Origin: Culturomica massiliensis
GTDB taxonomy: Bacteria; Bacteroidota; Bacteroidia; Bacteroidales; Marinifilaceae
Reading direction: 5' to 3'
NCBI RefSeq assembly: GCF_900091655.1
Contig: NZ_LT594621.1
Location: 4,002,639-4,066,638 of the forward strand
Length of the DNA: 64,000 nt
Translations under genes and position numbers: made by a program
Shown: positions 55,761 through 63,514 of the stretch, piece by piece
How positions within the stretch are numbered: the stretch's first letter is position 1
How the letters are laid out: the number at the start of each line of letters is the position of its first letter
The notes under the pieces: generated by a model
Database searches by the model: none
The model's input: the letters and a program-made list of their open reading frames with translations, nothing else
What the model was told of the DNA's origin: nothing

Positions 55761-55857
55761 AATTGTAGATTTTAGATTGACGATTTTAGATGAAAAGAAT
55801 TTGATAACGAATCGGGTTGCCGGGCAATTTAAAATTTACAATCTGAAATCTGCAATT
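55761..55857. repeat. Imperfect inverted-repeat element between the paralogues
   Basis: The arms 55761-55787 and 55831-55857 are complementary at 22 of 27 positions, with a 43-nt centre. The right arm resembles the ends of the repeats at 36371 and 44362. It may be a REP/MITE-like element. Confidence 0.75.
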
Positions 55858-55931
55858 AACTTTTGGGTTTTGCTTGTAATTTACCTTGAATAAAGGTTGT
55901 TATATAAAAGAAATACATCATTTATTATTTA

Positions 55932-57179
55932 ATGACGGATATGAATCGGAAAAGAATGATACAAGTTATTTTGGGATTTGTTCTGATGGGTGGAGCGCTG
56001 ACTGCCTGTGAAGATAGAAACTGGGATTTTGACGGTGGAATCAGCCGTCCGGTACTCGAGAATTACCTGAGCCGGTCGGCAACGATGTCTGAGTTTTTGA
56101 CTGTAGATCCTTTTTGCAACGACGGGCATTATGCCGATAAGGAGAAAGATATCGAACTGATAAAGAACATCGGTGCTAAATTTATCGGCCGTTCGATTTA
56201 CCGCTGGGGAGGCGAACGGGTATTGAGTGATCCCGGATTTTGGAACGGAGCACGCGGGTTGATTGAGAAAGTACATGCTTTTGACAAACGTGTTATTTTT
56301 CAGGCTGCCACTTTTGAAGCTGTAACCCGGGAAGTCAATACCCTGAAGATTCCTGCCTGGACATTCGAAGCGTTGGGCTTACCTGTGGAAGAGCGGAATT
56401 TTTCTTACGAAATGATGCTGAATCCGGAAGGAAAATATGTGGATTTATGGGGAGCCGGAAGCAGTGTACCGGATATAACACAGGTAGAAACCCAGCTTTG
56501 GTTTATGTACCTGATCGGGTCGTATGTGCAGATCGGATGTGAGGCCGTTCATTTGGGCCAGATTGCATTAATCGGGATGAATGACCCGCATTTTGAAACC
56601 TGGCAGAGTTTTTTGGTGAAGATCAGGAATTATGCCCGGGAGAATGCCCGCCGGCATTGGATATTACTGGATGCTCATACGCCGGCAGGCGGAATGATTG
56701 TGAATGGGATCAGCTTATTGGATTTTAATTCTTTTCCTTTACGCATTAAAGAAGTGCCTAAAAAACCGATGGAGGGTATATTGGAAAAAGGACATCTGGA
56801 TGCAATTTACGGACGTAGTCTGGGATGTATTACCCCTAGCGGCTGGGAATGCCAGGCTTTGCCTTATCTGGTTGAATTCGATAATTTCGGTGTAAGCGAT
56901 CATCCCGGTGTAGCCAATGTCAACGATCATTATACCTGGGGATACGATGAAATTACCTGGTTTTATTTGCAGAAACCCGAATACCGGGAAGCTTGGTTAA
57001 AGTATGCTTATGATTGGTTGCAAAAGAATGATCCTAACGGACATTTGGAAATGCCGCTGGCCCGGGTGATTTCAACCGGAAATCCCGGAGATCCGAAAAC
57101 CTGCCGGGGAATAGCTCCCAGTGAATCCTGTCCACAGGGGATGAATTTGGAGGCTGCGATCAAAGCGTTGTGGAAGTAA
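55932..57179 (+). CDS. Lipoprotein of an unassigned, probably glycan-active family (paralogue 2)
   Basis: A 415-residue lipoprotein (lipobox GALTACEDR, Cys about 26). The start may be 55932 or the next Met at 55941. It aligns with the upstream gene over its whole length, by eye roughly half identical: ENYLSRSATMSEFLTVDPF (about residues 41-59), IKNIGAKFIGRSIYRWGGE (about 76-94), CEAVHLGQIALIGMND, ILLDAHTPAGGMIV, YGRSLGCITPSGWECQ, YLVEFDNFGVSDHPGVA and WGYDEITWFYLQ. The conserved Glu/Asp positions are the same as in paralogue 1. The genes probably arose by duplication and then diverged in substrate. It is the last plus-strand gene before the convergent AraC gene. Confidence 0.75.
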   Translation: MTDMNRKRMIQVILGFVLMGGALTACEDRNWDFDGGISRPVLENYLSRSATMSEFLTVDPFCNDGHYADKEKDIELIKNIGAKFIGRSIYRWGGERVLSDPGFWNGARGLIEKVHAFDKRVIFQAATFEAVTREVNTLKIPAWTFEALGLPVEERNFSYEMMLNPEGKYVDLWGAGSSVPDITQVETQLWFMYLIGSYVQIGCEAVHLGQIALIGMNDPHFETWQSFLVKIRNYARENARRHWILLDAHTPAGGMIVNGISLLDFNSFPLRIKEVPKKPMEGILEKGHLDAIYGRSLGCITPSGWECQALPYLVEFDNFGVSDHPGVANVNDHYTWGYDEITWFYLQKPEYREAWLKYAYDWLQKNDPNGHLEMPLARVISTGNPGDPKTCRGIAPSESCPQGMNLEAAIKALWK

Positions 57180-57193
57180 GGTGTGAAGTTTGA

Positions 57194-57256
57194 TTTCAAG
57201 TTATGGGCTACAGAAACATTCCGGAAGGAAGTGAGATTGTAGCCTGTAACTTGAAA
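57194..57256. terminator. Long hairpin between convergent genes
   Basis: The arms 57194-57212 and 57238-57256 pair at 17 of 19 positions around a 25-nt loop, between the end of paralogue 2 and the stop of the AraC gene. It is a likely bidirectional terminator, though without a strong T-run. Confidence 0.7.
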
Positions 57257-57262
57257 TTTTGA

Positions 57263-58150
57263 TTACGCTCTGTTTAACGGAACGGTTGAATCCTGGATTT
57301 TTTTGCGGTATTCACTGGGGGTATATTGCATCTTTTCTTTGAACACCCGGTTGAAGTTGGAAATGTTGTTGAAACCGCATTCGTAACATATTTCCGATAC
57401 GGAATGGTTTGTTTCCATCAGTATCTTGGTGGCTTTTTTTACCCGGAAATTATTCAGGTAATCCCAAAACCGGTGCCGGGTACGTTGTTTGAAAAAACGG
57501 CTCACAGAAGAAGGCGACATGCCGATCAGCTCCCCGATTTGTTCCAGCGTTATCTTTTGCTGGTAGTTTTTCTCTACGAATTGAATAATTTTATTGATCC
57601 GGCGGCTTTGTTGTATGTTGATTTCGCCGCAATCCTCTAAAGTAGGCGGTATCAGAATACGTTGGTCTTCCGATAATGCCAATTCGTTGAGAATCTCGAA
57701 AAAAAGTGTAACGGCGCTAAAATCCTGAAGATTTACCAGACGGTATAGCTTTTCTCTGACTTTAGCCGTCGTTTCGGCTGAAAATTGAATACCGACAGCC
57801 GCTTTTTCGAGCATCGCTTTTATGTCCCTGAACTGATATGTGTTTAGAATTTCCGTATGTATCAGATTCTTTCCGAATTGAATAATAATGCCCTCGCAAA
57901 CGGTGTCCTTATAATCTTCCCCTCTTTTATAACAGTGGAGTACGTCCGGGCCGATCAGGGCTAAATCCGATTTACCGAAATCTTCGACTAAATTACCGAC
58001 CGTCCGTTTGCCGCAGATGTGTTCCATCAGGCATAATTCGTATTCATCGTGATAATGTAACGGAAAATTTAACCGGTGATTGGGATGATACCGGATCCAG
58101 AATAAACTGTTTTTTTCAAGAGGTGTTATTTCTTTTAATACGTATTTCAT
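57263..58150 (-). CDS. AraC-family transcriptional regulator
   Basis: From the ATG at 58150 this is 295 residues. An N-terminal cupin-like sensing domain (HYHDEYELCLMEH, about residues 31-43) is joined to a C-terminal double HTH (about 190-285): KITLEQIGELIGMSPSSVSR and HSVSEICYECGFNNISNFNR, ending PSEYRKK. Such regulators bind a sugar or its derivative and activate nearby catabolic genes. It sits divergent from the GH92 gene and convergent with the susCD side, so it is the likely local regulator. A minus-strand TATATTTG box (58220-58227) lies 69 nt upstream. A TTG at 58171 would add 7 residues and is less likely. Confidence 0.9.
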   Translation of the reverse strand: MKYVLKEITPLEKNSLFWIRYHPNHRLNFPLHYHDEYELCLMEHICGKRTVGNLVEDFGKSDLALIGPDVLHCYKRGEDYKDTVCEGIIIQFGKNLIHTEILNTYQFRDIKAMLEKAAVGIQFSAETTAKVREKLYRLVNLQDFSAVTLFFEILNELALSEDQRILIPPTLEDCGEINIQQSRRINKIIQFVEKNYQQKITLEQIGELIGMSPSSVSRFFKQRTRHRFWDYLNNFRVKKATKILMETNHSVSEICYECGFNNISNFNRVFKEKMQYTPSEYRKKIQDSTVPLNRA

Positions 58151-58407
58151 AGGTGTAAAATAATCGTTCAATATGAATAATGGATTTGAATTTTGAGTAG
58201 CCTATTTTTGTGTATATTACAAATATACGAAATAGTATGATAGGCTTACTTTTTTACAAATATAATACGCCGCTGAGGCAAGGACAACTGTTTTAACAAA
58301 ATTTCTATTTCAATATTTCATAAGTTTCTGTCATTATTGTATTAGTCTGCTTTGAAAATATGTACTATTATTGCCCTGTATGTATAATATGTGTAATTTG
58401 ATGAAAA
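58151..58407. promoter_or_regulatory. Divergent promoter region of the AraC and GH92 genes
   Basis: Holds the minus-strand TATATTTG box (58220-58227) for the AraC gene and a plus-strand TATTTTTG at 58203-58210 that is about 200 nt from GH92. No gene is seen. The GH92 promoter is not clear. Confidence 0.45.
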
Positions 58408-60690
58408 ATGAGAAATAAGCATTTTTATAGATTATTGACAGGTGGCATGTTCCTTTTATGCTTGAATGCTTGTCGGGAAAATGTGGAGGTCGGAAAATAT
58501 GTCGATCCGAACATCGGAGGGGTAGCTCCTTTGTTGACGACTGTCACGCCACAGGTACATCGTCCTCATGCAATGGTAAGGATATATCCGTTGACGGAGC
58601 CGCGCTTAAACGATCGTTATCTTTCCGATCATTTGTATGGGATCACGATCAATATGCCCCGTTATCGCTTGGGAGAGACGGCATCGGTAATGCCCACGAC
58701 TGGCGAATTGAGAACCGGCTTCCGGGAAGCCCGTTCCTGGTATGATCACGGCCGGGAAGAATTGCATCCCTGGGGACATCGGGTTATTCTGGAAGATTAC
58801 GATATCGATGCCGAATGGACGACGACAGAGCGCTGTTGCCTGTTTCGGTTTGTTTATCCGGAAAAGGAAAGGGCAAATCTGCTTTTTCGCATCAAAGGAG
58901 AGGGGGAATTGAAGATTGAAGACAACCGGATTATTAAGGGATGGGAAAAAGTGGAGTATGCCCGGCAATATTTTTATATCGAACTGGATAAACCTTTTGA
59001 GCAGGCGGGAATCTGGGAAGGTGACCGTACCGGTGATGCTCCGGAAATAAAAGGTAGTAATATCGGAGGTTGGCTGAGTGCCGATAGAGTGACGGAAGTC
59101 GAAGCCCGTGTCGGTATTTCTTTTATCAGCGTGGAACAGGCACGACAAAACCTGGAAAAAGAAACCGGGAATAAAACATTTGCTGCAATTCGGGAGGATT
59201 CCCGGCAGATATGGGAAAAAGCCTTGGGACGTATACGGGTAGAAGGTGGTACGGAGCGGGAGAAGAGAATATTTTATACCAGTTTGTACCGTACTTATGA
59301 ACGAATGGTGAATTTTTCCGAAGACGGTAAATATTACAGTGGTTTCGACCGGCAAATACATGCTGATAACGGTCGCCCTTTCTATAACGACGATTGGATA
59401 TGGGATACCTATCGGAATCTGCATGCCTTGGGTATGATATTGGAGCCGGACCGAAAAGCGGATATGTTACAGTCGTATGTGGAGATGTATAAACAGTGGG
59501 GGTGGATGCCGAATTTTCCCGAACTGACGGAATGGGGCGGAGATTGGGTTGGTTCCTGGAGTGCTGTGTGGAAAGGTGAGCCGATGATCGGTAATCATAC
59601 GGCCAGTTTATTTGCGGAGGCGTATGAGAAAGGTGTTCGGAATTTCGATCTGGAAAAGGCGTATGAGGGGATAAGGAAAAATGCGCTGGAAGGAACGATG
59701 GTGCCCTGGCGGTCGGGACCGGCCAGTGAACTGGATAAATTTTATGCACAACACGGCTACTTCCCGGCATTGGCACCGGGAGAGGATGAGCCCTATGATT
59801 ATGTCGATCATAAATGGGAAAAAAGACAAGCCGTGTCCGTGACATTGGAACAGAGCTATGACGATTGGTGTTTGGCTCAGTTTGCAAAAGCCCTGGGAAA
59901 GGATGAAGATTATGATTTGTTGATGAAACGTTCCAGAAATTACCTCAATTTATGGAATCCGGAAATCGGGTATTTCGCCCCTAAAAATGAGAAAGGTGAG
60001 TGGATCCCGGATTTTGACCCTCAATTGTGTGACGGTTTCGGGGCCAGGAGTTATTTTGCAGAGGTGAATGCTTGTGTGCATGTTTTTCATATACAACACG
60101 ATATTCCCGGGTTAATCGGGTTAATGGGGGGAAATAAGAAATTTATTCAGCGCCTGGATGATGTATTTAACGAGCCCTCTCATATCGACAAATGGAAATT
60201 TATGGGACTTATGCCGGATGCAACGGGATTACACGGTATGATTCCTGTTGGGAATGAACCGGCCTTCCATATTCCCTATCTTTATAATTATGCCGGAGCA
60301 GCCTGGAAAACACAATTCCGGACCCGTCAATTGGCTGATTTATGGTTTGACGACCGGCCTACAGGTTTATCCGGAGATGAAGACGGGGGAGCGCTTTGTG
60401 CCTGGTATGTATTTACGGCTTTGGGATTCTATCCGGTAAATCCGGCTTCGGGTGAATATGCTATTACCAGTCCGGTATTCTCTCGTTCCGAGATACAGTT
60501 GCCGGAAGGAAAAAGTTTTGTCGTACAGGCTAAGGGAAACTCTCTTAAAAACAAATATATCCAATCGGCCCGTCTGAACGGAAAACCGTATGACCGGGCG
60601 TTTATCAGTCATGCCGATATTATGAAAGGTGGGATACTGGAATTGGAAATGGGAGAAGCACCTAATAAATCATGGGGAAAAGCAGAATAA
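58408..60690 (+). CDS. GH92 alpha-mannosidase lipoprotein
   Basis: A 760-residue lipoprotein (lipobox CLNACREN, Cys about 22). It starts with the GH92 opening YVDPNIGG (about 31-38) and continues with the barrel motifs YNDDWIWDTYRNLHAL (about 328-343), WMPNFPELTEWGG, MIGNHTASLFAEAY (about 392-405) and GNEPAFHIPYLYNYAGAAW (about 614-632). GLSGDEDGGALCAWYVFTALGFYP (about 652-675) includes the acidic residues of the calcium-dependent active site. GH92 enzymes remove alpha-mannose (1,2-, 1,3-, 1,4- or 1,6-linked) from N-glycans and mannans. Linkage preference cannot be read here. A terminator follows. Confidence 0.95.
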   Translation: MRNKHFYRLLTGGMFLLCLNACRENVEVGKYVDPNIGGVAPLLTTVTPQVHRPHAMVRIYPLTEPRLNDRYLSDHLYGITINMPRYRLGETASVMPTTGELRTGFREARSWYDHGREELHPWGHRVILEDYDIDAEWTTTERCCLFRFVYPEKERANLLFRIKGEGELKIEDNRIIKGWEKVEYARQYFYIELDKPFEQAGIWEGDRTGDAPEIKGSNIGGWLSADRVTEVEARVGISFISVEQARQNLEKETGNKTFAAIREDSRQIWEKALGRIRVEGGTEREKRIFYTSLYRTYERMVNFSEDGKYYSGFDRQIHADNGRPFYNDDWIWDTYRNLHALGMILEPDRKADMLQSYVEMYKQWGWMPNFPELTEWGGDWVGSWSAVWKGEPMIGNHTASLFAEAYEKGVRNFDLEKAYEGIRKNALEGTMVPWRSGPASELDKFYAQHGYFPALAPGEDEPYDYVDHKWEKRQAVSVTLEQSYDDWCLAQFAKALGKDEDYDLLMKRSRNYLNLWNPEIGYFAPKNEKGEWIPDFDPQLCDGFGARSYFAEVNACVHVFHIQHDIPGLIGLMGGNKKFIQRLDDVFNEPSHIDKWKFMGLMPDATGLHGMIPVGNEPAFHIPYLYNYAGAAWKTQFRTRQLADLWFDDRPTGLSGDEDGGALCAWYVFTALGFYPVNPASGEYAITSPVFSRSEIQLPEGKSFVVQAKGNSLKNKYIQSARLNGKPYDRAFISHADIMKGGILELEMGEAPNKSWGKAE

Positions 60691-60758
60691 AGATAAAAGG
60701 ATGTGCATTTGATGCATTTTGATTCATAATTGATGTGGGTGACTTAAAATGTGACCGG

Positions 60759-60789
60759 GCCCGTCTGACTTTTGTATTGTCGGACGGGC
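60759..60789 (+). terminator. Hairpin terminator after GH92
   Basis: GCCCGTCTGAC (60759-60769) pairs with GTCGGACGGGC (60779-60789) with one mismatch, followed by TCTTTT. Confidence 0.88.
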
Positions 60790-60801
60790 TCTTTTACAAT
60801 T

Positions 60802-61169
60802 TTACAGATCGACTAATGAGTTAATTTGTAAGATATGAACCAAAGAATCCGTATTCGCTGTAATGCAAATGTAATTTTCATATTTTCCGTTTTTCAAATG
60901 AGTATTGTAAACGAACTTCAACAAACAGGTGTCTCCGGCAGAAAGTTCTTTTTTGGTTACGGAAACATCCGTACATGAACAATCGGGATCGACTGCTTGT
61001 ATTTTTAAGACTCCTTTTCCTGCATTTTTATGATTACAGCCCCTTTGTAAATGTGATTCATTTCCAATATACCGAAATCGTAGATACTGGTAGATAATAC
61101 CAAATCCGGTTTAGGAGCCGTGCATGAATATCCGAGGATACATAAAAGCGATAGAATAATTTTGTACAT
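60802..61169 (-). pseudogene. DUF1573-type lipoprotein with a one-base frameshift
   Basis: From an ATG at 61169 the frame encodes a lipoprotein signal (CILGYSCTAP) and DFGILEMNHIYKGAVIIK, the typical start of a DUF1573 Ig-like domain, then hits a TAA at 61005-61007. Adding one A to the A5 run (plus strand T5, 61025-61029) restores the rest: KNAGKGVLKIQAVDPDCSCT, including the DCSC motif of the family, through to a TAA at 60802-60804, about 122 residues in all. The continuity of the protein is strong evidence that the gene was whole. Whether it is a true decay, slippage-controlled expression or a base-calling error cannot be told. It is 22 nt downstream of the TlpA-like gene on the same strand. 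Confidence 0.82.
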
Positions 61170-61191
61170 GTTTTAACAAAAGCGGTGTTAT

Positions 61192-62244
61192 TTATTTCAA
61201 TAATTTTTCAACGGTTTCCCGTAACTCTTCGCCCCGTAATTTCCGGGCAACGATTGTGCCTGACGAGTCTATCAGTATGGTATACGGAATAGCTTTTACA
61301 TGATACAGCTCACTGATATCTTCATTTACCGGTTCTTTGGTAGTGATCAATTGTATCCATTTCATCTGATTTTTTTCAATGGCTTTTGTCCAGGCTTCTT
61401 TATTCCGGTCTAAAGAAATGCCGACAACTTCCAGTCCCTTGTCTTTATAGTCTTTGTATATCTGAATGATATTCGGCATTTCTTTCATGCAGGGATTGCA
61501 CCAGGAGGCCCAAAAGTCGAGTAAAACGAGGCGTTTGCCTTTCCGGATTTCAGAAAGCCGCAGTGTACTTCCATCCGAACTCTCGGCTTTGAAATCCGTA
61601 TAGGGTTTCCCGGTCCGAACGGCTTCGGGAGTGTTCTTTTCCTCTTCCAGTTTTTGTTTTTCCTGTACCTTTTTTAATCGTTTATCCCATTTGAGTTTTT
61701 CCCGTTCCAGTTTCTCTTTTATTTCTTGGGATAATTTGGGATAAATGGTGTCCATACATTCATGCTGCAAATTCGGAATTTTCAGAAAACGGAATACAAA
61801 TGTCCGGATAACCGGCTGTTCGATATATTTATTAATAAAATAAACGACATTATCTCCGAAATGGTCGGATGATTCGACATATTTTACAAAATCTTCCTGT
61901 ATAGGTCCTCCGGATACATCTATATTGGTTCGTGAAAAATTTACTTTTATTGTTCCTGGTTCTATAATAAGGATTGTCCCTTTGGGATTTGTCCCTTTTA
62001 TACCTAGCCGATATAGATCCGGGTGGTCTATTTTTCCCTTAAATACAAATTTTCCGTTTTTTATTTTTACACTATCGATACGAGGCCACCCCTCTGTTAT
62101 TGCCAATCCCATTTGTTCAAGATAGACCGTTACATCTTCATTGATAGGATCAGATACCGTTCCGCGAATAATGTAGGGCTTCTTTTCTTGTCCGAACAGT
62201 GATAAGGATAGTAATAATAATACAGGTAAAATCTTTATACTCAT
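61192..62244 (-). CDS. TlpA-like thiol-disulfide oxidoreductase with DUF4369-like N-terminus
   Basis: A 350-residue exported protein (signal peptide to about residue 17). Residues about 22-125 are a beta-rich DUF4369-like domain. A charged helix (about 170-205) leads to a redoxin domain with DFWASWCNPCMKEM (CxxC about 246-249) and the cis-Pro region KAIPYTILID. It is a periplasmic thioredoxin-like reductant candidate. It lies between a Cys-rich lipoprotein gene and a DUF1573 gene, and the three form one leftward transcript by spacing (57 and 22 nt). Confidence 0.88.
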   Translation of the reverse strand: MSIKILPVLLLLSLSLFGQEKKPYIIRGTVSDPINEDVTVYLEQMGLAITEGWPRIDSVKIKNGKFVFKGKIDHPDLYRLGIKGTNPKGTILIIEPGTIKVNFSRTNIDVSGGPIQEDFVKYVESSDHFGDNVVYFINKYIEQPVIRTFVFRFLKIPNLQHECMDTIYPKLSQEIKEKLEREKLKWDKRLKKVQEKQKLEEEKNTPEAVRTGKPYTDFKAESSDGSTLRLSEIRKGKRLVLLDFWASWCNPCMKEMPNIIQIYKDYKDKGLEVVGISLDRNKEAWTKAIEKNQMKWIQLITTKEPVNEDISELYHVKAIPYTILIDSSGTIVARKLRGEELRETVEKLLK

Positions 62245-62301
62245 AAATGGTGATTTATAAAGTAACAGAAAATTTATTTGTAAAATATATTTGAAGATGT
62301 A

Positions 62302-62937
62302 TCATTTACCACAATCACTTAGGCAATTATTAAATCTATTTATTGCCATCATAGAACAGATTATATAATCTTCAGCAGGCGTTAAAGGAGTTAGGTAGTC
62401 ATAATCACATGCCCCTTGGGTTCCTATATAATCATATTCACAAAATTCCGGGCACAAATCTTCGATGAGTCCCATCGTTTTGATAGCTGGAGATGAACTG
62501 CTTCTTAATTTATTCTTTTTAAGAGCAATAATGAGTTCTTTTCGTGATATGGCATGGCCTTTAAAAACATTATTCGCTAGTTTTTTAATTGTATTTATTT
62601 CTTGGTTGTAGTTTATACCGATAATCTCACCGGCTTCATCCGTTAGTGTTTGTAATTTTGATAAATCACTTTTATCATTTCTTTGAATTTCAGCGAGTTT
62701 GTTTTTGAATTCCTGTTTTTTCGAATCCGGCAATGCCAAATATTTTTGCCTTATTTCTGTTCCTAATTTTTTGACGGCCTGAGAATAGCGTTGGTATGCC
62801 GGGGTAACAATTAAAGAATCGGCCCGGGTTGTAATAATAGATCCGGGAGCTTGTTCGAAATCAGATTCATTACTACAACTGAAAATTAGTGAACTGATGA
62901 ATAAAGAAAGAGTGAGCATTAAGAATGTTGTTTTCAT
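62302..62937 (-). CDS. Uncharacterised lipoprotein with a six-cysteine C-terminal tail
   Basis: A 211-residue lipoprotein (lipobox LIFSCSNES, Cys about 21). The middle is helical and charged (about residues 50-150). The last 55 residues hold six Cys in LCPEFCEYDY, GACDYDY, IICSMM, NNCLSDCGK, which could form three disulfides. I do not recognise the family. Its AT-rich composition differs from most neighbours. Its place at the head of an operon with a thioredoxin-like protein suggests that its disulfides are the oxidoreductase's target, but this is inference. Confidence 0.78.
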   Translation of the reverse strand: MKTTFLMLTLSLFISSLIFSCSNESDFEQAPGSIITTRADSLIVTPAYQRYSQAVKKLGTEIRQKYLALPDSKKQEFKNKLAEIQRNDKSDLSKLQTLTDEAGEIIGINYNQEINTIKKLANNVFKGHAISRKELIIALKKNKLRSSSSPAIKTMGLIEDLCPEFCEYDYIGTQGACDYDYLTPLTPAEDYIICSMMAINRFNNCLSDCGK

Positions 62938-63514
62938 GGTATTTTAAGTTTAATTGTTAAATAGTGTTCTATAATTTGTTTGGCAATGTTAAATAAATAT
63001 TGTCTTATTTGCAAATTTTTATGTTATTATATTTACAATGATTAATTTGTATATTGATTTATTTGGTAAAATTCATATTACATTTTTGTTATTGAATGTA
63101 GTGAATTTGTATTGTAATATGTATATAATGGTGCTTATTTTAATTTTACTTTATACGGTTTAATTGATTGTATATCTTGTTTTTATGTTTTTTTATTGCC
63201 CGATGGTGAAAACGGTGAAAAGCTGAGAGAATGAAATTGTGTTTTATAAATTCGGAAGTTTTGATTCGAATTGAGCTGTCAACGCTTATTTTCAGAATAG
63301 GTTATCGTGAGGACGAAAGTAAGGCTTATTTGAAATATTAACGGCTACTTGTTACGATTGTTGCCTGTATTGTTTTCATATTTTGGAAATTAAAATATTT
63401 TAGCCGTTCCGGCTTGTTTTGTTTTCTCACTTTCTTTGCCGCTACAATAATTATAGTTAATTTTACCGAGGTAATTTTTTAAAACGTTTTCAGTAAATAT
63501 AAATACAGGATAAC
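62938..63514. other. AT-rich intergenic region with no feature seen
   Basis: This 577-bp stretch is very AT-rich. I see no reading frame with recognisable content, no strong hairpin and no RNA gene. Promoters for the Cys-rich lipoprotein operon and gcvP must lie here, but no exact TAnnTTTG box stands out (the closest is TTTCTTTG near 63432-63439). Confidence 0.4.

Noticed and set aside
36371..55857. CRISPR array from the repeated AT-rich blocks
   Set aside because: The copies are 8-20 kb apart, imperfect and not separated by regular spacers.
54474..57179. GH18 endo-beta-N-acetylglucosaminidase for the two paralogous lipoproteins
   Set aside because: The position in the locus suggested it, but the DxxDxDxE motif of GH18 is absent from both.
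62938..63514. Glycine riboswitch upstream of gcvP
   Set aside because: I could find neither the conserved paired helices nor the core motifs. The region is AT-rich without stable stems.
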